Both the position numbers and the translations under genes were made by a program. 20,330 bases of DNA, taken from Cudoniella acicularis. Its lineage: Eukaryota; Ascomycota; Leotiomycetes; Helotiales; Helotiaceae. This document shows positions 9,745 to 19,572 of this stretch, in pieces; the first letter of the stretch is position 1; each line of letters opens with the position of its first letter. The DNA lies in the NCBI GenBank assembly GCA_013054445.1, contig JAAMPI010001070.1, positions 1 to 20,330 on the forward strand. The letters are read 5' to 3'. The notes below the pieces were generated by a model. The model did not search any database, was not told the origin of the DNA, and was given only the letters and a program-made list of their open reading frames with translations.

Positions 9745-10507
9745 GAGTATTTTGAATTCCAGTGTGAAGTTCGCGACATGGATTGTAGTCAGCTCTGGAT
9801 TGGCATTTCTGTCATCATTGAGAAAAGGAAACATCTGTTCTGCCAGCTATACTACTCTCCAGAAATCTCTAAATCTTCTGAATCGTGCCTCACTTACCAA
9901 ATCTCCAATTCATTTTTCTCATTGCCTTTGGGTGAGAAATCGCCAAGGATAAATGTTGACTCTGTCCAGCGGGAAAACAAGGATAAGGTCCCCGCGGAGA
10001 GTCTACATAAGTATACATCCTCAGCGAAGTAATCTAGAAGAAATATGCCCATGGTAGCAGGCTTGGAAGGCGTAGACTTTCCCACGTTAGACTCCCACAT
10101 CTAAAAATTTGATGGATAGGAGGGTAGAAACGCTGTTAATTCACATCCCGACGAATGTGGTCCTCAAAGTCACGATACAGAATACATTACTAAACAAGAA
10201 GTTTCAAGAATAGAGAAATTACCACAACTGGCAACTAAAAATTGGGCACGATGAGCTATTAGATGTCCATCTAAGCTATTTTAATTAACAGATTTCACAT
10301 ACCCAGTTTCGACTAGATACAGGTAAAAGAGCATGGTAAGACCCCTGAGAAGCCACGGCTATGAAACCAAGAGACCAAGCAAACTTCCAGCCCTATGCTA
10401 ATGCAGAGTTGATAAAGACTATTAAAAAGGAAATTTTGAAGAATGAAACGGCATGCCAAAAGCCTCAGAAGTGGGTATGTGCCTCACAGTATGAGGCTAC
10501 CCCGATT
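9745..10507. other. intergenic, no gene seen
   Basis: This lies between the DUF6604 copy 2 stop and the 3' end of the HD-domain gene. Open frames are short and lack family motifs. Those near 9750-10030 show no protein-like pattern, and a frame starting at 10361 runs antisense to the HD gene's last exon. No tRNA, repeat or other structure was recognised. Confidence 0.5.
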
Positions 10508-11395
10508 TTAGTTTGGAAGAGCCGATTCCACAAGGTCGATGGTGAGATGTCCCTTCGCTTCCTGTGTATAATTCTCCACATAATGGAAACCATAGGTCAT
10601 CATCCAATTATCTACATCATAGTCAGCCAACAAGACACATGATAAAGTCTAAAAGGAAAATAAGTTACCAAAAGTAGTGGCAGGTTTGGTCTTCGCAATG
10701 CCACACGCAATTTTGCTGACACTCGGCCCCAGATCAAGTCTCGGAAATGCCTCCTTAATCGTGTTGTACTCGTCCCAGGTCAAAAGATGTTCTGGGTCGC
10801 AGCAGTTACTATGCGGGCCTTGAAAGTCGGATAAAATGCCAAATCCCGTCAGCGCCACAACAGGTTGCTTATACGCAGAGATTTGAGGTGTGGTATGCAA
10901 TGCAATTGAATCCCAAACGAGTTGTTTGCGGTTCTCGTCCCAGTCGTTGTCAGCAGTGCCATTATTCACGGCCGCCTCGATGAAATTCCAAGCCGCGATG
11001 GCTCCGTCGACTTCGAAGCGTTTGTCCTTGGAGATCAGTTCGCCGGTCTTGTCCCAGCCCAAGTCGTGGAGGATAGCTGCGACTGCGTGGACTTCTGGAT
11101 CGAAGGCTACTCCTGTAGCTGCCGTGGTCTTGTTAATCATGATCGAGCCGAAGAGCCAGGAACGCATGACGTGGTTGAAGGTCATGTCATCAGCATGTGC
11201 GCGAGCATACGCTTGAGCGGCCTGAACGATGGGTGTGTTAGGAACGGTCACTCCCGCGAGGACTATGGTGGGAATCTGCGTTTGCCTGGCAGAAATCCAT
11301 GGATATGACCCTTTAACAAAAGGACTAGCGTTGGACAAAGATGCTCCCACAAGGAAAGCGAAAACTCCAGCTTTTAAGGGTTTGAGGAACTGCAT
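10508..11395 (-). CDS. secreted HD-domain metal-dependent hydrolase, cyanamide-hydratase-like
   Basis: Exons 10669-11395 and 10508-10611 give 276 aa. The 57-nt intron (GTAACT donor, CTGAC branch, GATGTAG acceptor) splits an Asp codon and restores KPATTFDNWMMTYG, the usual end of this family; without splicing the protein would end 11 residues after the junction. I start at the ATG at 11395 because the first ~24 residues (MQFLKPLKAGVFAFLVGASL) form a classic signal peptide, with likely cleavage near NAS-P. Upstream in-frame codons extend only to a non-ATG start. The HD signature is visible as His75 (FNHVMRSW) and His110-Asp111 (AAILHDLGW); a later Asp (GILSDF) may complete the metal site. HD proteins are metal-dependent phosphohydrolases or, in this fungal subgroup, cyanamide-hydratase-like. 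The substrate is unknown. The signal peptide implies the secretory pathway. Confidence 0.85.
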
Positions 11396-11699
11396 GATGG
11401 AGCGGGATGAAAACTTTACTGGCAGAGGGAAGAAAGTCTTGATACATCTTGGGTTCTTATACAGCTTGGGCAATGTATAAGCGGGTTGCAGGCAGCAGCG
11501 GCTTGGAAATTCATATGCATGATTCGAAAAAGCGGAAGAATATTATGCCCAGCTAAGTCCAAAGGACACTAGTTCAGTTTTTCTCTAAGTTCAATTCCTC
11601 CGCTGATACTGCAGTCTTTTCTTATATCCGCTTTTAGCCACCGGATTTGCCCACTTATTTTTTTGAGGCCAACACTATGAGACAAATTTAGCGTATCTG

Positions 11700-11720
11700 G
11701 ATATCCGGAATCCGGATATC
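11700..11720. repeat. 21-bp palindrome GATATCCGGA-A-TCCGGATATC
   Basis: A perfect 10-bp inverted repeat around a single base. Similar GGATATCC/GGTATACC-rich sequence recurs 150-200 nt to the right. Such subterminal palindromes occur near the ends of some hAT-family transposons. Confidence 0.7.
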
Positions 11721-11865
11721 TTCTATGAAAGTGTTTTGTAATCTTGTTTAGCCGTTAAAAGATATGAACATGGTAGTTCATTCCAAAGTTCGTGATGATT
11801 AGTAAAGATGATTCGATGTATGATTTCTTACCCTGCCACAGCCAAAGTAATACCCGAAGCAGGCT

Positions 11866-11914
11866 TACCCGAATATCCGCGGGTATACGGTATATCCGTA
11901 CTCGTGCCCAAGTC
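11866..11914 (-). mobile_element. possible hAT-like element terminus (relic)
   Basis: On the minus strand this reads AGACTTGGGCACGAGTACGG, then ATATACCGTATACCCGCGGATATTCGG in separate short blocks. A 'TTGGGCACGxGTACGG' end followed by GGTATACC/GGATATCC subterminal blocks is, from memory, a pattern of hAT element ends. A weak counterpart, AGCTTGGGCA, occurs on the plus strand at 11463-11472. No matching target-site duplication is visible and no transposase is present, so this is tentative. Confidence 0.25.
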
Positions 11915-12379
11915 TAATCGAATCGAATAGTAATAAATTCTAATCAACGATTTTATATAGCACTTAGTTTCAAGATTTTAGCACAAAATACTTTTGTGTA
12001 TCTAGTAGCTAGGATAATGAGACCTCAGACCATACTTCCATAAGGCTAACAGTCGTATCTTGTCATTAACCGTTCCCAGCTTTGGGTCATACAAAGGGTG
12101 GTCTCTATGTTGTACCTGAATAAGGGCCACTCCCTTCTTCTGTTTACGTGGAATTAATTCTCCGCGGTGTTATGCCCGACCTCCTGCCACGCGAAAAATA
12201 AGCGAGCCCCTTTCCGCACCTTGCCTTCTAAAAAGAGACCAAAAATTTTCTATGCCACTAAAAAAGACCCCCCAAAAAACCTACATATATTTTACAAAAG
12301 AAATCTCACCAACATCGCAAAAAACCTCTATAGCGCTAACGCATATATATTCCTTTTTTTTAAAACAAGGAAAAAGACA

Positions 12380-12386
12380 AAAAAAT
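12380..12386 (-). terminator. Pol III oligo-T terminator of the tRNA gene
   Basis: A run of seven T on the minus strand starts five bases after the discriminator base of the tRNA gene, as expected for Pol III termination. Confidence 0.75.
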
Positions 12387-12390
12387 CTAA

Positions 12391-12476
12391 TTCCATAACA
12401 GGGAATTGAACCCTGATCTCAAGCGATCACGAATTTTCATGAGAGGCTTAAATGCTAACCATTACACCATTATGGA
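12391..12476 (-). tRNA. tRNA-Glu (CTC) with a 14-nt intron
   Basis: Read on the minus strand from 12476, the acceptor stem is TCCATAA/TTATGGA (7 bp, fully paired). The D arm is GTGT-AATGGTTA-GCAT. The anticodon stem is TAAGC/GCTTG (one T-G pair). The loop begins CT-CTC-A, giving anticodon CTC (12443-12441). A 14-nt intron, TGAAAATTCGTGAT (12439-12426), sits one base 3' of the anticodon, the canonical eukaryotic position. The T arm is CAGGG-TTCAATT-CCCTG. The A box (GTGTAATGGTTAGC) and B box (GGGTTCAATTCCC) are internal. The discriminator is A at 12391. Confidence 0.93.
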
Positions 12477-13953
12477 TATTTTGCTTTATTTGTTGGAATA
12501 AAATGCCTCCTTGTGCTTTATTAAGGTTTGTGCGCATGTGGTGGGTCTATGGAATTTTTTCGGGCGGTGGGTGACGAGCCTCTTCCCGTTTGCCATCCAT
12601 GGTTCTTTGTTTCTTGGTTTGGGGTGGAGCTAGCTTTTTGGGAGACTTATTGAAGTGCAAATGCGGCAATTTTGGTGGACTTTGCAAGTTACTTGGTGAA
12701 ATAGCTATGATGTCTACTTCTACTCTTTTTAAAGTCATAATTATTTGGTGTGGTGTTGTTTTATAGAAATTTCAAGTGCCGCATCAGCAAGCCCTCTTCG
12801 ATGAAAAATCTTCGCATTTCCACTCTTCGCTCATGATACTTAAATACACGCATACCTGCTATTCTTTAAAAATCGCGCATATTTCTCATGCTCCCTAAAT
12901 TGCCCCCAAAAGTATTCGTAGTTCTTTTATTCACTTGAAGTATTTGCGATACGACCTAGTGGAATCGCCCAAGTCAATCCCTCAAAACTCCACCTCATGC
13001 AAGCATCCGCTCCCAAAAATATATCCTATAAAACTTCATTAATTAGCTGCTCATTTCCATTCCCGTCTATTCCAGCATTGCCTTTCTCTATGAAAATCAA
13101 GTCCCCGATAGCACATCACAAAGAAATTTACAATCACCAGATATGAATCAAGTATTTGCACGAATTTCATATTATTCTCTTGAATCTTGAGGTTACAAAT
13201 CCTCGATTTTAAGATTTATGTATGTGTGCAGGCGCAGGTACAGAAAGCCATGTAAGACTTAGAAAATCCACCTGATCCATCGATCATAGGTTTCCTTCCC
13301 TCTGCCTTTTTGTTCCTGTATGTGTATGCATTCCCAGATCTGACGCCGAATCATGCCAATGCAAATATTGCACGAAATGCTCCATGCCAATCCTCCGTCA
13401 AATGCAAAGGGAGAAGAACAATCCCAATTTCTGCGGAGAAAAAGAAAACGCCATCCCGTCGCTATGCTGTTACCGCTCCTCCCAATGCTCCATGCCATGC
13501 CCCGTCAAATGCAAAGAAAAAAAGTTCCCCAAATTTTTCCAAAGAAAAGAAAACACCATGCGCTATCCCCATATCATCGCCATGCAATCCCCAAACCCCA
13601 AAATGCTTGTTCTTAAAGAGAAATCCATACCCATACACACTAGCCAAGAAGCACCTATTTTCTTCACTGCCTCCCTGGCTCCTCCCCTCTTCCTTATTTG
13701 TTTTTTGCCACTTCGAAATTTTGATATTCAATTGATGAATCAATTGAATTTGTCGAGAGGTCAACACCACCTCTGAGACTCGAGATTGATCCGAAGCTGA
13801 GGTGACATTGTTATTTATATGTTCGTGGAGTTGAAGGGAGAATGAGAATGAGGATGCCGATTTCGGAGGAGAGAAGGGAGGGGTAAGTAAGATTGTCCGC
13901 ATTGTCGAGACGGGAGTCGTGAAGATCGAAAAGTCAGTGAGAAGTCCGAGATC
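12477..13953. other. intergenic, AT-rich, no gene seen
   Basis: About 1.5 kb lies between the tRNA gene and the 3' end of the SANT-like gene. Open frames at 12547-12738 and 13259-13902 are low-complexity shadows without family resemblance. A degenerate direct duplication occupies 13378-13559. The stretch just before 13954 is presumably the 3' UTR of the SANT-like gene. Confidence 0.5.
13378..13559 (+). repeat. degenerate direct repeat, 2 copies, 108-nt offset
   Basis: The unit at 13378-13454 starts TGCTCCATGCCAATCC and ends GAAAACGCCAT. The unit at 13486-13559 starts TGCTCCATGCCATGCC and ends GAAAACACCAT. Both share CCGTCAAATGCAAAG and a purine-rich middle. The divergence indicates an old duplication. 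I see no coding or transposon feature inside. Confidence 0.65.
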
Positions 13954-15952
13954 TCAATCCTCATCGCTGCTCTCTTCACTCCCTTTCTCAGACTCCTCCT
14001 CCTTATCCTTCTCAGCATTAGCTTTATTACCATCCGCCGCAGCACGACCCTGTTTAGCGGAAGAGCTCTTCGTCGCCACCGACTTCTTCGACTTCGCCTT
14101 CGCCTTCGCCTTCGCCTTCGCCTTCGTCTTCCCCTTAGTCAGTTTCGCAACAGACTTTCTCTTATATGGGCTGGTGTTCTCCTCCTCATCATCGCCACTG
14201 TCAGCAGCAGCTCGCTTTCTCTTGGAAATCTTGAAGGGCAAGGGCTGACCAGGCCTCGGGACGGGCATTGACGTGGAATACTCAGTGGAACTGGAGCTAC
14301 TTCCATTTTCTTCCTCATCATCGTTAGTGTCAGCCCTGGCTTTACTCTTGCCTTTCACATCAACTTTGGCATTTCCCTTGCCCTCGACAACTTTAGCAGC
14401 TTTACCCTTTCCCCTAGTTTTGGCTTGACCAGTGCTCTCGACTCCCGGCGGCTTAGGAAACTTCTTTCGCTTCCACACTCCACTTGGTTTTGGAGTTGGA
14501 TCACGAAACTCGGGCTCGTCAGGAGAATCCTCGGAAGAATCGCCATCGCTGCTTGAATCCGAATTTTCCAACAAGTCGTCAACGTTGCCTTCGAAAGTTG
14601 GCTGTTTGGAACTCTTAAGGGTGTCGTATTCTTCCCACTTTTCGGCCGCTGTCCTGATAGCTGATGCCTTGCGCCTATGAGCAAATTAGTAAGTGTTCTT
14701 AAGAGATGATTCAGAAGCCAAGGTGTCAAGTGATCTCGGCTTAAGGCAAAATAAAAGGCAGAAGATACATACCATGGAGCTGGGCGATCCACGTAAAGGC
14801 ATCCTTGTTTCTTCATGCCTTTCCTGAGTAACAGCTCACCCTTCTTCTGGGTAGTGCCCTGGAAATGTTTATTGAATTCGTTAGCCAAAGCGCGCCACTT
14901 GATTGTTTTTCGCGTTTGCAACTGTCTCTTCATGATGACGAGGGCAAGTTGCTTCTCCGGCTCAATCCAATGAGGGCGTATTGGGCGAATGTTGCCGAAG
15001 TTTCGATTAAGGATCTGATGGCGCCAGGAATTCAGCTTTTTGATCATCTCTTTGTCTTCCCAATCCATCTCGTCGGCGTGGTCATATCGATTGAAGACGC
15101 GTTTTCCGGGAAGCCATTTGCCCTCCTTGCTCTTATCTGGTTTCTCGGTATCGAAGTCGATATTTAGCAAGGAGTCATTCTGGATGCCGAGTTTTGCCAT
15201 TGTTCTATCGATACCTTTATTTATGGCTCGATGAAACTTTGGCTTCTTTGGCTGATGCTTCTTAGAAGTCTGTTAAGCAGGTCAGCACCCGTCAAAGTGA
15301 AAAGACGAAAGTAAATATAGGAATGGAGTTGAGGTGATGCTTCGAACGAAAGTGCGTTTCTTGACTGAAAACCAAGATCTTCAACGAGGGCGGACGGCAG
15401 TAGTGGAAGAGCAAGTAGAACATTCTTTGGACTGACATCAGTTACCGCCGTCGACGCCTTGCCCTTCTTGCTGGCGACTACTTCTCGAAGTGGTCGATCA
15501 TCCTCGTCGCTATCTGATTGAAAGCCACTGCAATTGTTAACATCCGAAATGTACACGGAATTGCAGGGATGAGAAAAGACCTACTTCCTGTCTGGGTCTG
15601 ACCGCGACTTCTGTTGCTCATCAGCTTGCATACGTTGAGCAAGTTGACTGTCGTAAGCAATCTGCTCGTTCCTTCGTCGAACCCTGTCATCGTTCTTCTC
15701 GCTTTCATCCTCCTCAACTTCAGCAAGTGTTGGCCTTGAGCTAAGTTCTCCACGATTCACCGCATTCTGGCAGCGTCCAGATGGTCTTTGATCATCATTA
15801 ACTCTCAAAGGACCATCTTCTCCATCATCGCTTTCCTCGAATCGGTTGGCACGGAGCCATTCATCCCGATCAGCATCAGGATCGCCGGAGCTTTGAGCCG
15901 GAGCACGATTTTTGCTCTTTGGAGGAGCACGCTTTCTGCGTAGGGGTGCCAT
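13954..15952 (-). CDS. nuclear protein with Myb/SANT-like domain, basic/acidic tails
   Basis: Exons 15585-15952, 15446-15527, 14773-15269 and 13954-14674 give 555 aa. The introns are 57, 176 and 98 nt (donors GTAGGT, GTAACT, GTATGT). The N-terminus MAPLRRKRAPPKSKNR is a likely nuclear-localisation signal, followed by an acidic and Arg-rich disordered stretch. The one structured region is about residues 200-330. It contains RPHWIEPEKQLALVIMKRQL (248-267) and TIKWRALANEFNKHF, the pattern of fungal Myb/SANT-like domains. The C-terminal ~220 residues are low complexity: acidic/serine blocks alternating with lysine blocks, including (KA)n. This suggests a DNA- or chromatin-associated protein, with no specific function assignable. 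Intron 2 is the least certain; without splicing, its frame would run to a stop near 15221. Bracketing exons join in phase with a CTGAC branch site. Confidence 0.8.
14092..14127 (-). repeat. hexanucleotide microsatellite encoding (KA)n
   Basis: Five perfect CTTCGC units plus one CTTCGT on the plus strand encode alternating Lys-Ala in the basic C-terminal tail of the SANT-like protein. Unit number changes would stay in frame, so length polymorphism between strains is plausible. Confidence 0.85.
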
Positions 15953-15957
15953 ATTAT

Positions 15958-16217
15958 CTGAAGGCAAAACGAATATTAGAAAGAACGAGCTAGGGAGATT
16001 GGACGAGAGCGGAAAAGACCAGCAAAGGAGATATTGAATTCAGGGGAAGATCGAATTTTGGTCCTTTGGCCAAGGTCCGTCCGAATGATGAGGGACAATA
16101 TGTATTCCGGCAGCAACCAAATTTTTAAAAGGAAGTATATCAATTGTCGCACCGCGAGCAAGAGAGGTGGGAAGTAGGAAAAGCTGGAAAGAGGAAGGTG
16201 AAAGAGAGACAACGTAC
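15958..16217 (-). other. probable 5' UTR intron of the SANT-like gene
   Basis: A GTACGT donor at 16217-16212 pairs with a CCTTCAG acceptor ending at 15958, five bases before the ATG at 15952. A CTAAT branch sequence (15979-15975) lies 16 bases before the acceptor AG, and the intron 3' half is pyrimidine-rich. This predicts a 260-nt intron directly upstream of the start codon. Confidence 0.55.
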
Positions 16218-17200
16218 CAGCAGAGCAGCAGAGTACAATGGCTGCCGAGTCGTCGACGGCCCCGTAAATTGCACTAAAGAAAAGAATTGAATCCCGCTTG
16301 ACGAGGAGGAAGCTTCTGAGAAGACCTGTTAGCTTTTATTGCCAAGCTGGCTTGAGAGAAAAAGCAAAGAGTGAAGACAAACCTACTGGCTCTAGATGCC
16401 GAGTGGCTGAAGACGCAGTAGGTTGTATCTAGGGAAGGTGCTCAGTCTTGTATGACGAAGATGAGGCACTGAGAATGTACATTGGCGCTTATAGCAGAGA
16501 AAGCCTAGGGCAAGAGTGGCAATCGTCGAACGAACCTTTTGATGCTGGTCAGAATTGTATGTAGGGAAAGTTGTTGAGCCCCGCGCGACGAAGACCAATA
16601 GTGCGGTCAGTCAGTGAAGTTGTAAATTGCACCTAGTCAAAGACGTCGAGTTCTTTTTGCGAAGTTCCTGGGCTGAGGAGATGTTAGCCTCTACAGAGAG
16701 ATTCGCAACGATGATGTGTATTAAGAGCAAAGTGGGAGATGCTTGGGAAGGCAAAGCGGTGTCAGGTCAATCGCGAGGAAAAAAGACGCAACTGATTCGA
16801 AGCTGGCTAGCTGCGAGGGTAACGCGTGCAGGCTTTCGCAGAAGCCAAACCCAGCAGAGCAAATGAAGAATGCCCTCGAGTAGTATTCGAGGTCAAGTGC
16901 AAGTGCGGATAGGTGCAGAGAGAGGGAGAGAGAGAGGTACGAAACATGAGAACTTACCTTCAGGATTGGCTCGGGGGTAGTGAAGACGCGACCAGATTCA
17001 CGCACAGCGTAAGGTTGAGTCCACAACCAGGAGAGGAGGGTAATTAGTTAGTGATAGAGATGTCCAGAAGATATGGAAACGATAACCTTGAAGGACAAGG
17101 CCGTTCAAAGAGGGTTGTGGGTGGTGTGGTGAGAATCTTCATGAATGAAGAAAAGTTGATGAAGAAGTGAGAATCCTCGAGTCTGCAAGATCCAGTTCAC
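16218..17200 (-). other. possible intron-rich leader or non-coding transcript
   Basis: About 1 kb lies between the probable 5' UTR intron and a TATA box. On the minus strand several exon-like blocks end in plausible donors: CTGAAG|GTAAGTT at 16957/16956, and GCCAGTAG|GTTTGT near 16381. Plausible acceptors include GCTAACAG near 16327 and CATACAAG near 16447. No long conserved frame links them. A 32-codon frame starts at 17142. Degenerate repeated blocks, listed separately, lie within. The region may be an upstream leader of the SANT-like gene or an independent non-coding RNA. Confidence 0.3.
16261..16650 (-). repeat. degenerate dispersed ~45-nt blocks
   Basis: Four related blocks on the plus strand start near 16263, 16423, 16553 and 16622. 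Those at 16423 and 16553 share TTGTATnTAGGGAAnGT and then GACGAAGA. Those at 16263 and 16622 share GTAAATTGCAC and TA. The 16263 and 16553 blocks align over about 43 nt with one gap and end in CGCnnGACGA. Spacing is irregular. Confidence 0.35.
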
Positions 17201-17208
17201 CTTTTATA
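17201..17208 (-). promoter_or_regulatory. TATA box (TATAAAAG)
   Basis: The minus strand reads TATAAAAG at 17208-17201. It is followed by a pyrimidine-rich stretch (CTTCTTCATCAACTTTTC) typical of fungal transcription start regions. It would drive leftward transcription toward the SANT-like gene, or an unannotated transcript. Confidence 0.45.
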
Positions 17209-17577
17209 CACTTCCGAGTAGGAGGCGGGGCTGAAGACAAAACCTGCAGCAACAACTATTCATTCACTAAGACCATTAGACGCGTTGCAGGTTGGGACAA
17301 GGCTGTAGTGAGCCCACCTCTTAGGGCGTTGCCCTGGTGAATCGGGTTAACAAAGGCGCGCAGAGGGGGCCGTTGAACCGGGCGATAACTTAAATATCGA
17401 TAAGGCATTCAGAAAGGTCTGTTGATAATAAATCTCAAAAGAGGGTCTATTCATGGCCCTACCTTGACTTCAGCAAAGTCTAAGACAAACTCAGATGCCG
17501 CTTGGACTGGCAAAAGAGCACAAAGATGGAGGCACATCATTGTTTTGAATAGAGACCCTTAATAAAAGATCTCGAAT

Positions 17578-17850
17578 CTAAGATTGTCTTTGGTCTTTCA
17601 TGAAATATTCCCGCACTTGATCATCAAGTGCCGCAGAGGTCTCTTGTCTCCAAGGACGCTTTGACCATGGGCCATGGTAAAACAACCATCTTCTGCGATC
17701 AACTACCAGCTGCTCCGATTTTTTTTCTCGCGGTTTGGAAGGATCGAGGTCTAGTTTCAATAAGCTATTGAAAGCTGGCAGGGAGCTTGGGTTAGTTGTG
17801 TTCACATGTAGTGATGTTTTGCCTGTCGAAGGAGCCTGATGTTTCCACAT
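17578..17850 (-). CDS. small hypothetical ORF, 90 aa
   Basis: An ATG frame starting MWKHQAPSTGK. It has a basic middle (DPSKPREKKSEQ) and a C-terminal half rich in Trp, Arg and Gln (RRRWLFYHGPWSKRPWRQE) that looks more protein-like than the surrounding shadows. It ends in a predicted helix (ALDDQVREYFMKDQRQS). I recognise no family, and no splice sites extend it obviously. It may be a real small gene, the last exon of something undetected, or chance. Confidence 0.25.
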   Translation of the reverse strand: MWKHQAPSTGKTSLHVNTTNPSSLPAFNSLLKLDLDPSKPREKKSEQLVVDRRRWLFYHGPWSKRPWRQETSAALDDQVREYFMKDQRQS

Positions 17851-18772
17851 GAACTCCTAGTTTAGATTCATCTTTTTCTGAGTATTTTATTGAAGTAAGC
17901 TTCTGCATCTGACATAAGGTAATGGAAAAAGATTTTAGCTCACTTTTCCTATTTATTTCTGTCAGATGTTATTGCCGACCTGACACGAAACCAAGTGCTT
18001 GGCGCCAGGTCAGCATCAGCTCCTATACATATAGTTCAAATCAAACCTACTTACGAATAGAGCTGATATATATAGGAACAAATGGCCACACTCAAAATAC
18101 GAAAGGTTGTTGCCTAGCGGAAGGTGGCGCTGTATGTGAAGTTGTTGAGTTAAGAAAAGTACTCTGATCTTCTACATCTCAAAATTCAGGAGTCAAATCC
18201 AAAGATATACAATGTTGCTCCATATCTAGGAATTCTAGCTAACGCCGCTAACATTCGTACGCCATCGATGTATGATGGCTAAAGCCCAATTTTGCAGGTC
18301 TTACAAGCTATATTAATAGTGCTGAAAAGATTGCCAGTATTTTGTTTCCAAGTCAACAGCAACAAACGAAGGGATGCTGATGTAACTTGATAAAACAACA
18401 TAACAGAAGGCAAGCTTTAGAGCGGATCTAACACGCAACAGAGTTCTGCTTGATCTGGAGTGATGGCTCTAGCATTGTAACTGAATGCTTCTGGATAAAA
18501 TCCCCGATTTGCATGTGCTGCTGCATGAGGCTTCATGGTTTATTTGAGCAACATACCTTTGCTTTTTGCTGTGCCGTGCAAAATGCTGCTGCTATTTCTG
18601 GTAACGAGCAGAATTCGACAAACATACAACTCAAAACATAGTACAAGGGCAAGCAAAACAATCCAGGATTCAAAACAAAATATGAGAATTGATGTAATTG
18701 CATTCCAAGTCGAGCTCGACTTCCACTGGGTATCGAACGCCGCTTCATGCCCATCCAAGGCTCGCAAATGCA
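17851..18772. other. intergenic, no gene seen
   Basis: Open frames here are short, overlap on both strands and carry no recognisable motif. The right end is presumably the 3' UTR of SPC34. No RNA gene or repeat was recognised. Confidence 0.5.
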
Positions 18773-19572
18773 TTACCTCAACAAACCTCCCAAGTCCCTC
18801 TCCATCCCACTTACCCGTTCTTCCAACTCCCTTTTTCTCCGTTCCAACTCTCTGATTTCTTCTTCCTCCCTTCTCAGATCTTCATCTGTAACCTCAATTT
18901 CCTCTTCCTCTTCCCGAGGCTCGTACTCATCGTCCTCATCCTCATCCCCATCTTCCCATCTATCCCCCCTATTAATACTTTCCAGCTCTCTGCCCAATCT
19001 TTGCACTTTTCTTTCATAAAAATCCACACTCCCCTTCAATCTTCCGTATTTCGCTCGAATGTTGTGCACCCGTTCTGGAACCCCACGAACCTCGTACACG
19101 GCATTTAATTTTTCTACGCCGCGGAGTAGCACCTCAATATCTATTTCCCCCTTCCCTTCCGTTTTCTTAACTTGCGAATGCAGCTCCGAACCTAACACAG
19201 CTGCAACAGCAGTGTTTCGCCTAGGAACCCTCGATGATGCGCTGGTTGAAGTGGTCACCTCGCCTCCGGCTGCTACATTAAACACAGTTTGTCTTCGGTT
19301 TTTGACGTCAGGAAAAGGGTTAGACGAGGATGCTGGCGGAGGGGGAGGTGGCACGGAAAACAGAGCTCGCTCATGGGGTTCGGTGTCTCGGATTAGGGAG
19401 GTGATGTCGGGGGTCGAGAGGAGGGCGTTGGTAAATATTTTGGGTGGAAGAAAGCTGGGTTGGCGGGGTTAGTTGGAGGATTCAGGAGGAGTGGGGTTGA
19501 AACACACGGGAGGGTAGCTATGGATTCAGCAGATAGAGAGATCTGTTCCAGGTGGCGGGAGAGGAGCGACAT
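18773..19572 (-). CDS. SPC34: DASH/Dam1 kinetochore complex subunit Spc34
   Basis: Exons 19508-19572 and 18773-19454 give 248 aa. The 53-nt intron (GTGTGT donor, CCCAG acceptor) splits a Pro codon and joins MSLLSRHLEQISLSAESIAT..LP to FLPPKIFTNALLSTPDITSL. That is the conserved Spc34 N-terminus, followed by IRDTEPHERALFSVP. Then come a proline patch (about 56-61), the conserved RRNTAVAAVLGSELHSQV block, and KGEIDIEVLLRGVEKLNAVY. The C-terminal ~70 residues are a highly charged coiled coil (EEEEEIEVTDEDLRREEEEI). Spc34 is one of the ten DASH subunits that ring spindle microtubules and link them to kinetochores in fungi. The protein is slightly shorter than the budding-yeast one. The gene appears intact. 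The ATG at 19572 is chosen because homology starts exactly there; the open frame upstream lacks resemblance. Confidence 0.9.

Larger units (their letters stand above)
11396..12379. other. intergenic region with GATATCC-rich palindromic sequence
   Basis: This is the promoter side of the HD gene and the 3' flank of the tRNA gene. No open frame has protein-like character. 12230-12380 is strongly A-rich on the plus strand. Two palindromic clusters, at 11700-11720 and 11866-11914, are listed separately. Confidence 0.5.

Noticed and set aside
10361..10642. 93-codon plus-strand frame
   Set aside because: It lies antisense to the second exon and intron of the HD-domain gene, whose splicing restores a family motif.
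13310..13902. Several overlapping frames of 80-146 codons on both strands
   Set aside because: They are low-complexity Lys/Pro/His-rich and coincide with the direct repeat. No splice structure or family resemblance was seen.
17157..17235. Possible C/D-box snoRNA on the plus strand (TGATGA, then CTGA 74 nt later)
   Set aside because: There is no flanking terminal stem and no C'/D' pair, and the strand is opposite to the TATA box. The match is expected by chance.
17613..17631. Perfect palindrome GCACTTGAT-C-ATCAAGTGC
   Set aside because: It is short, isolated and inside a possible small ORF. It has no repeat partner or insertion signature.
18698..19108. 136-codon plus-strand frame, and a Ser-rich one at 18747-19019
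   Set aside because: They are antisense to the SPC34 coiled coil; the Ser and Phe/Pro-rich composition mirrors Glu/Arg codons on the true strand.
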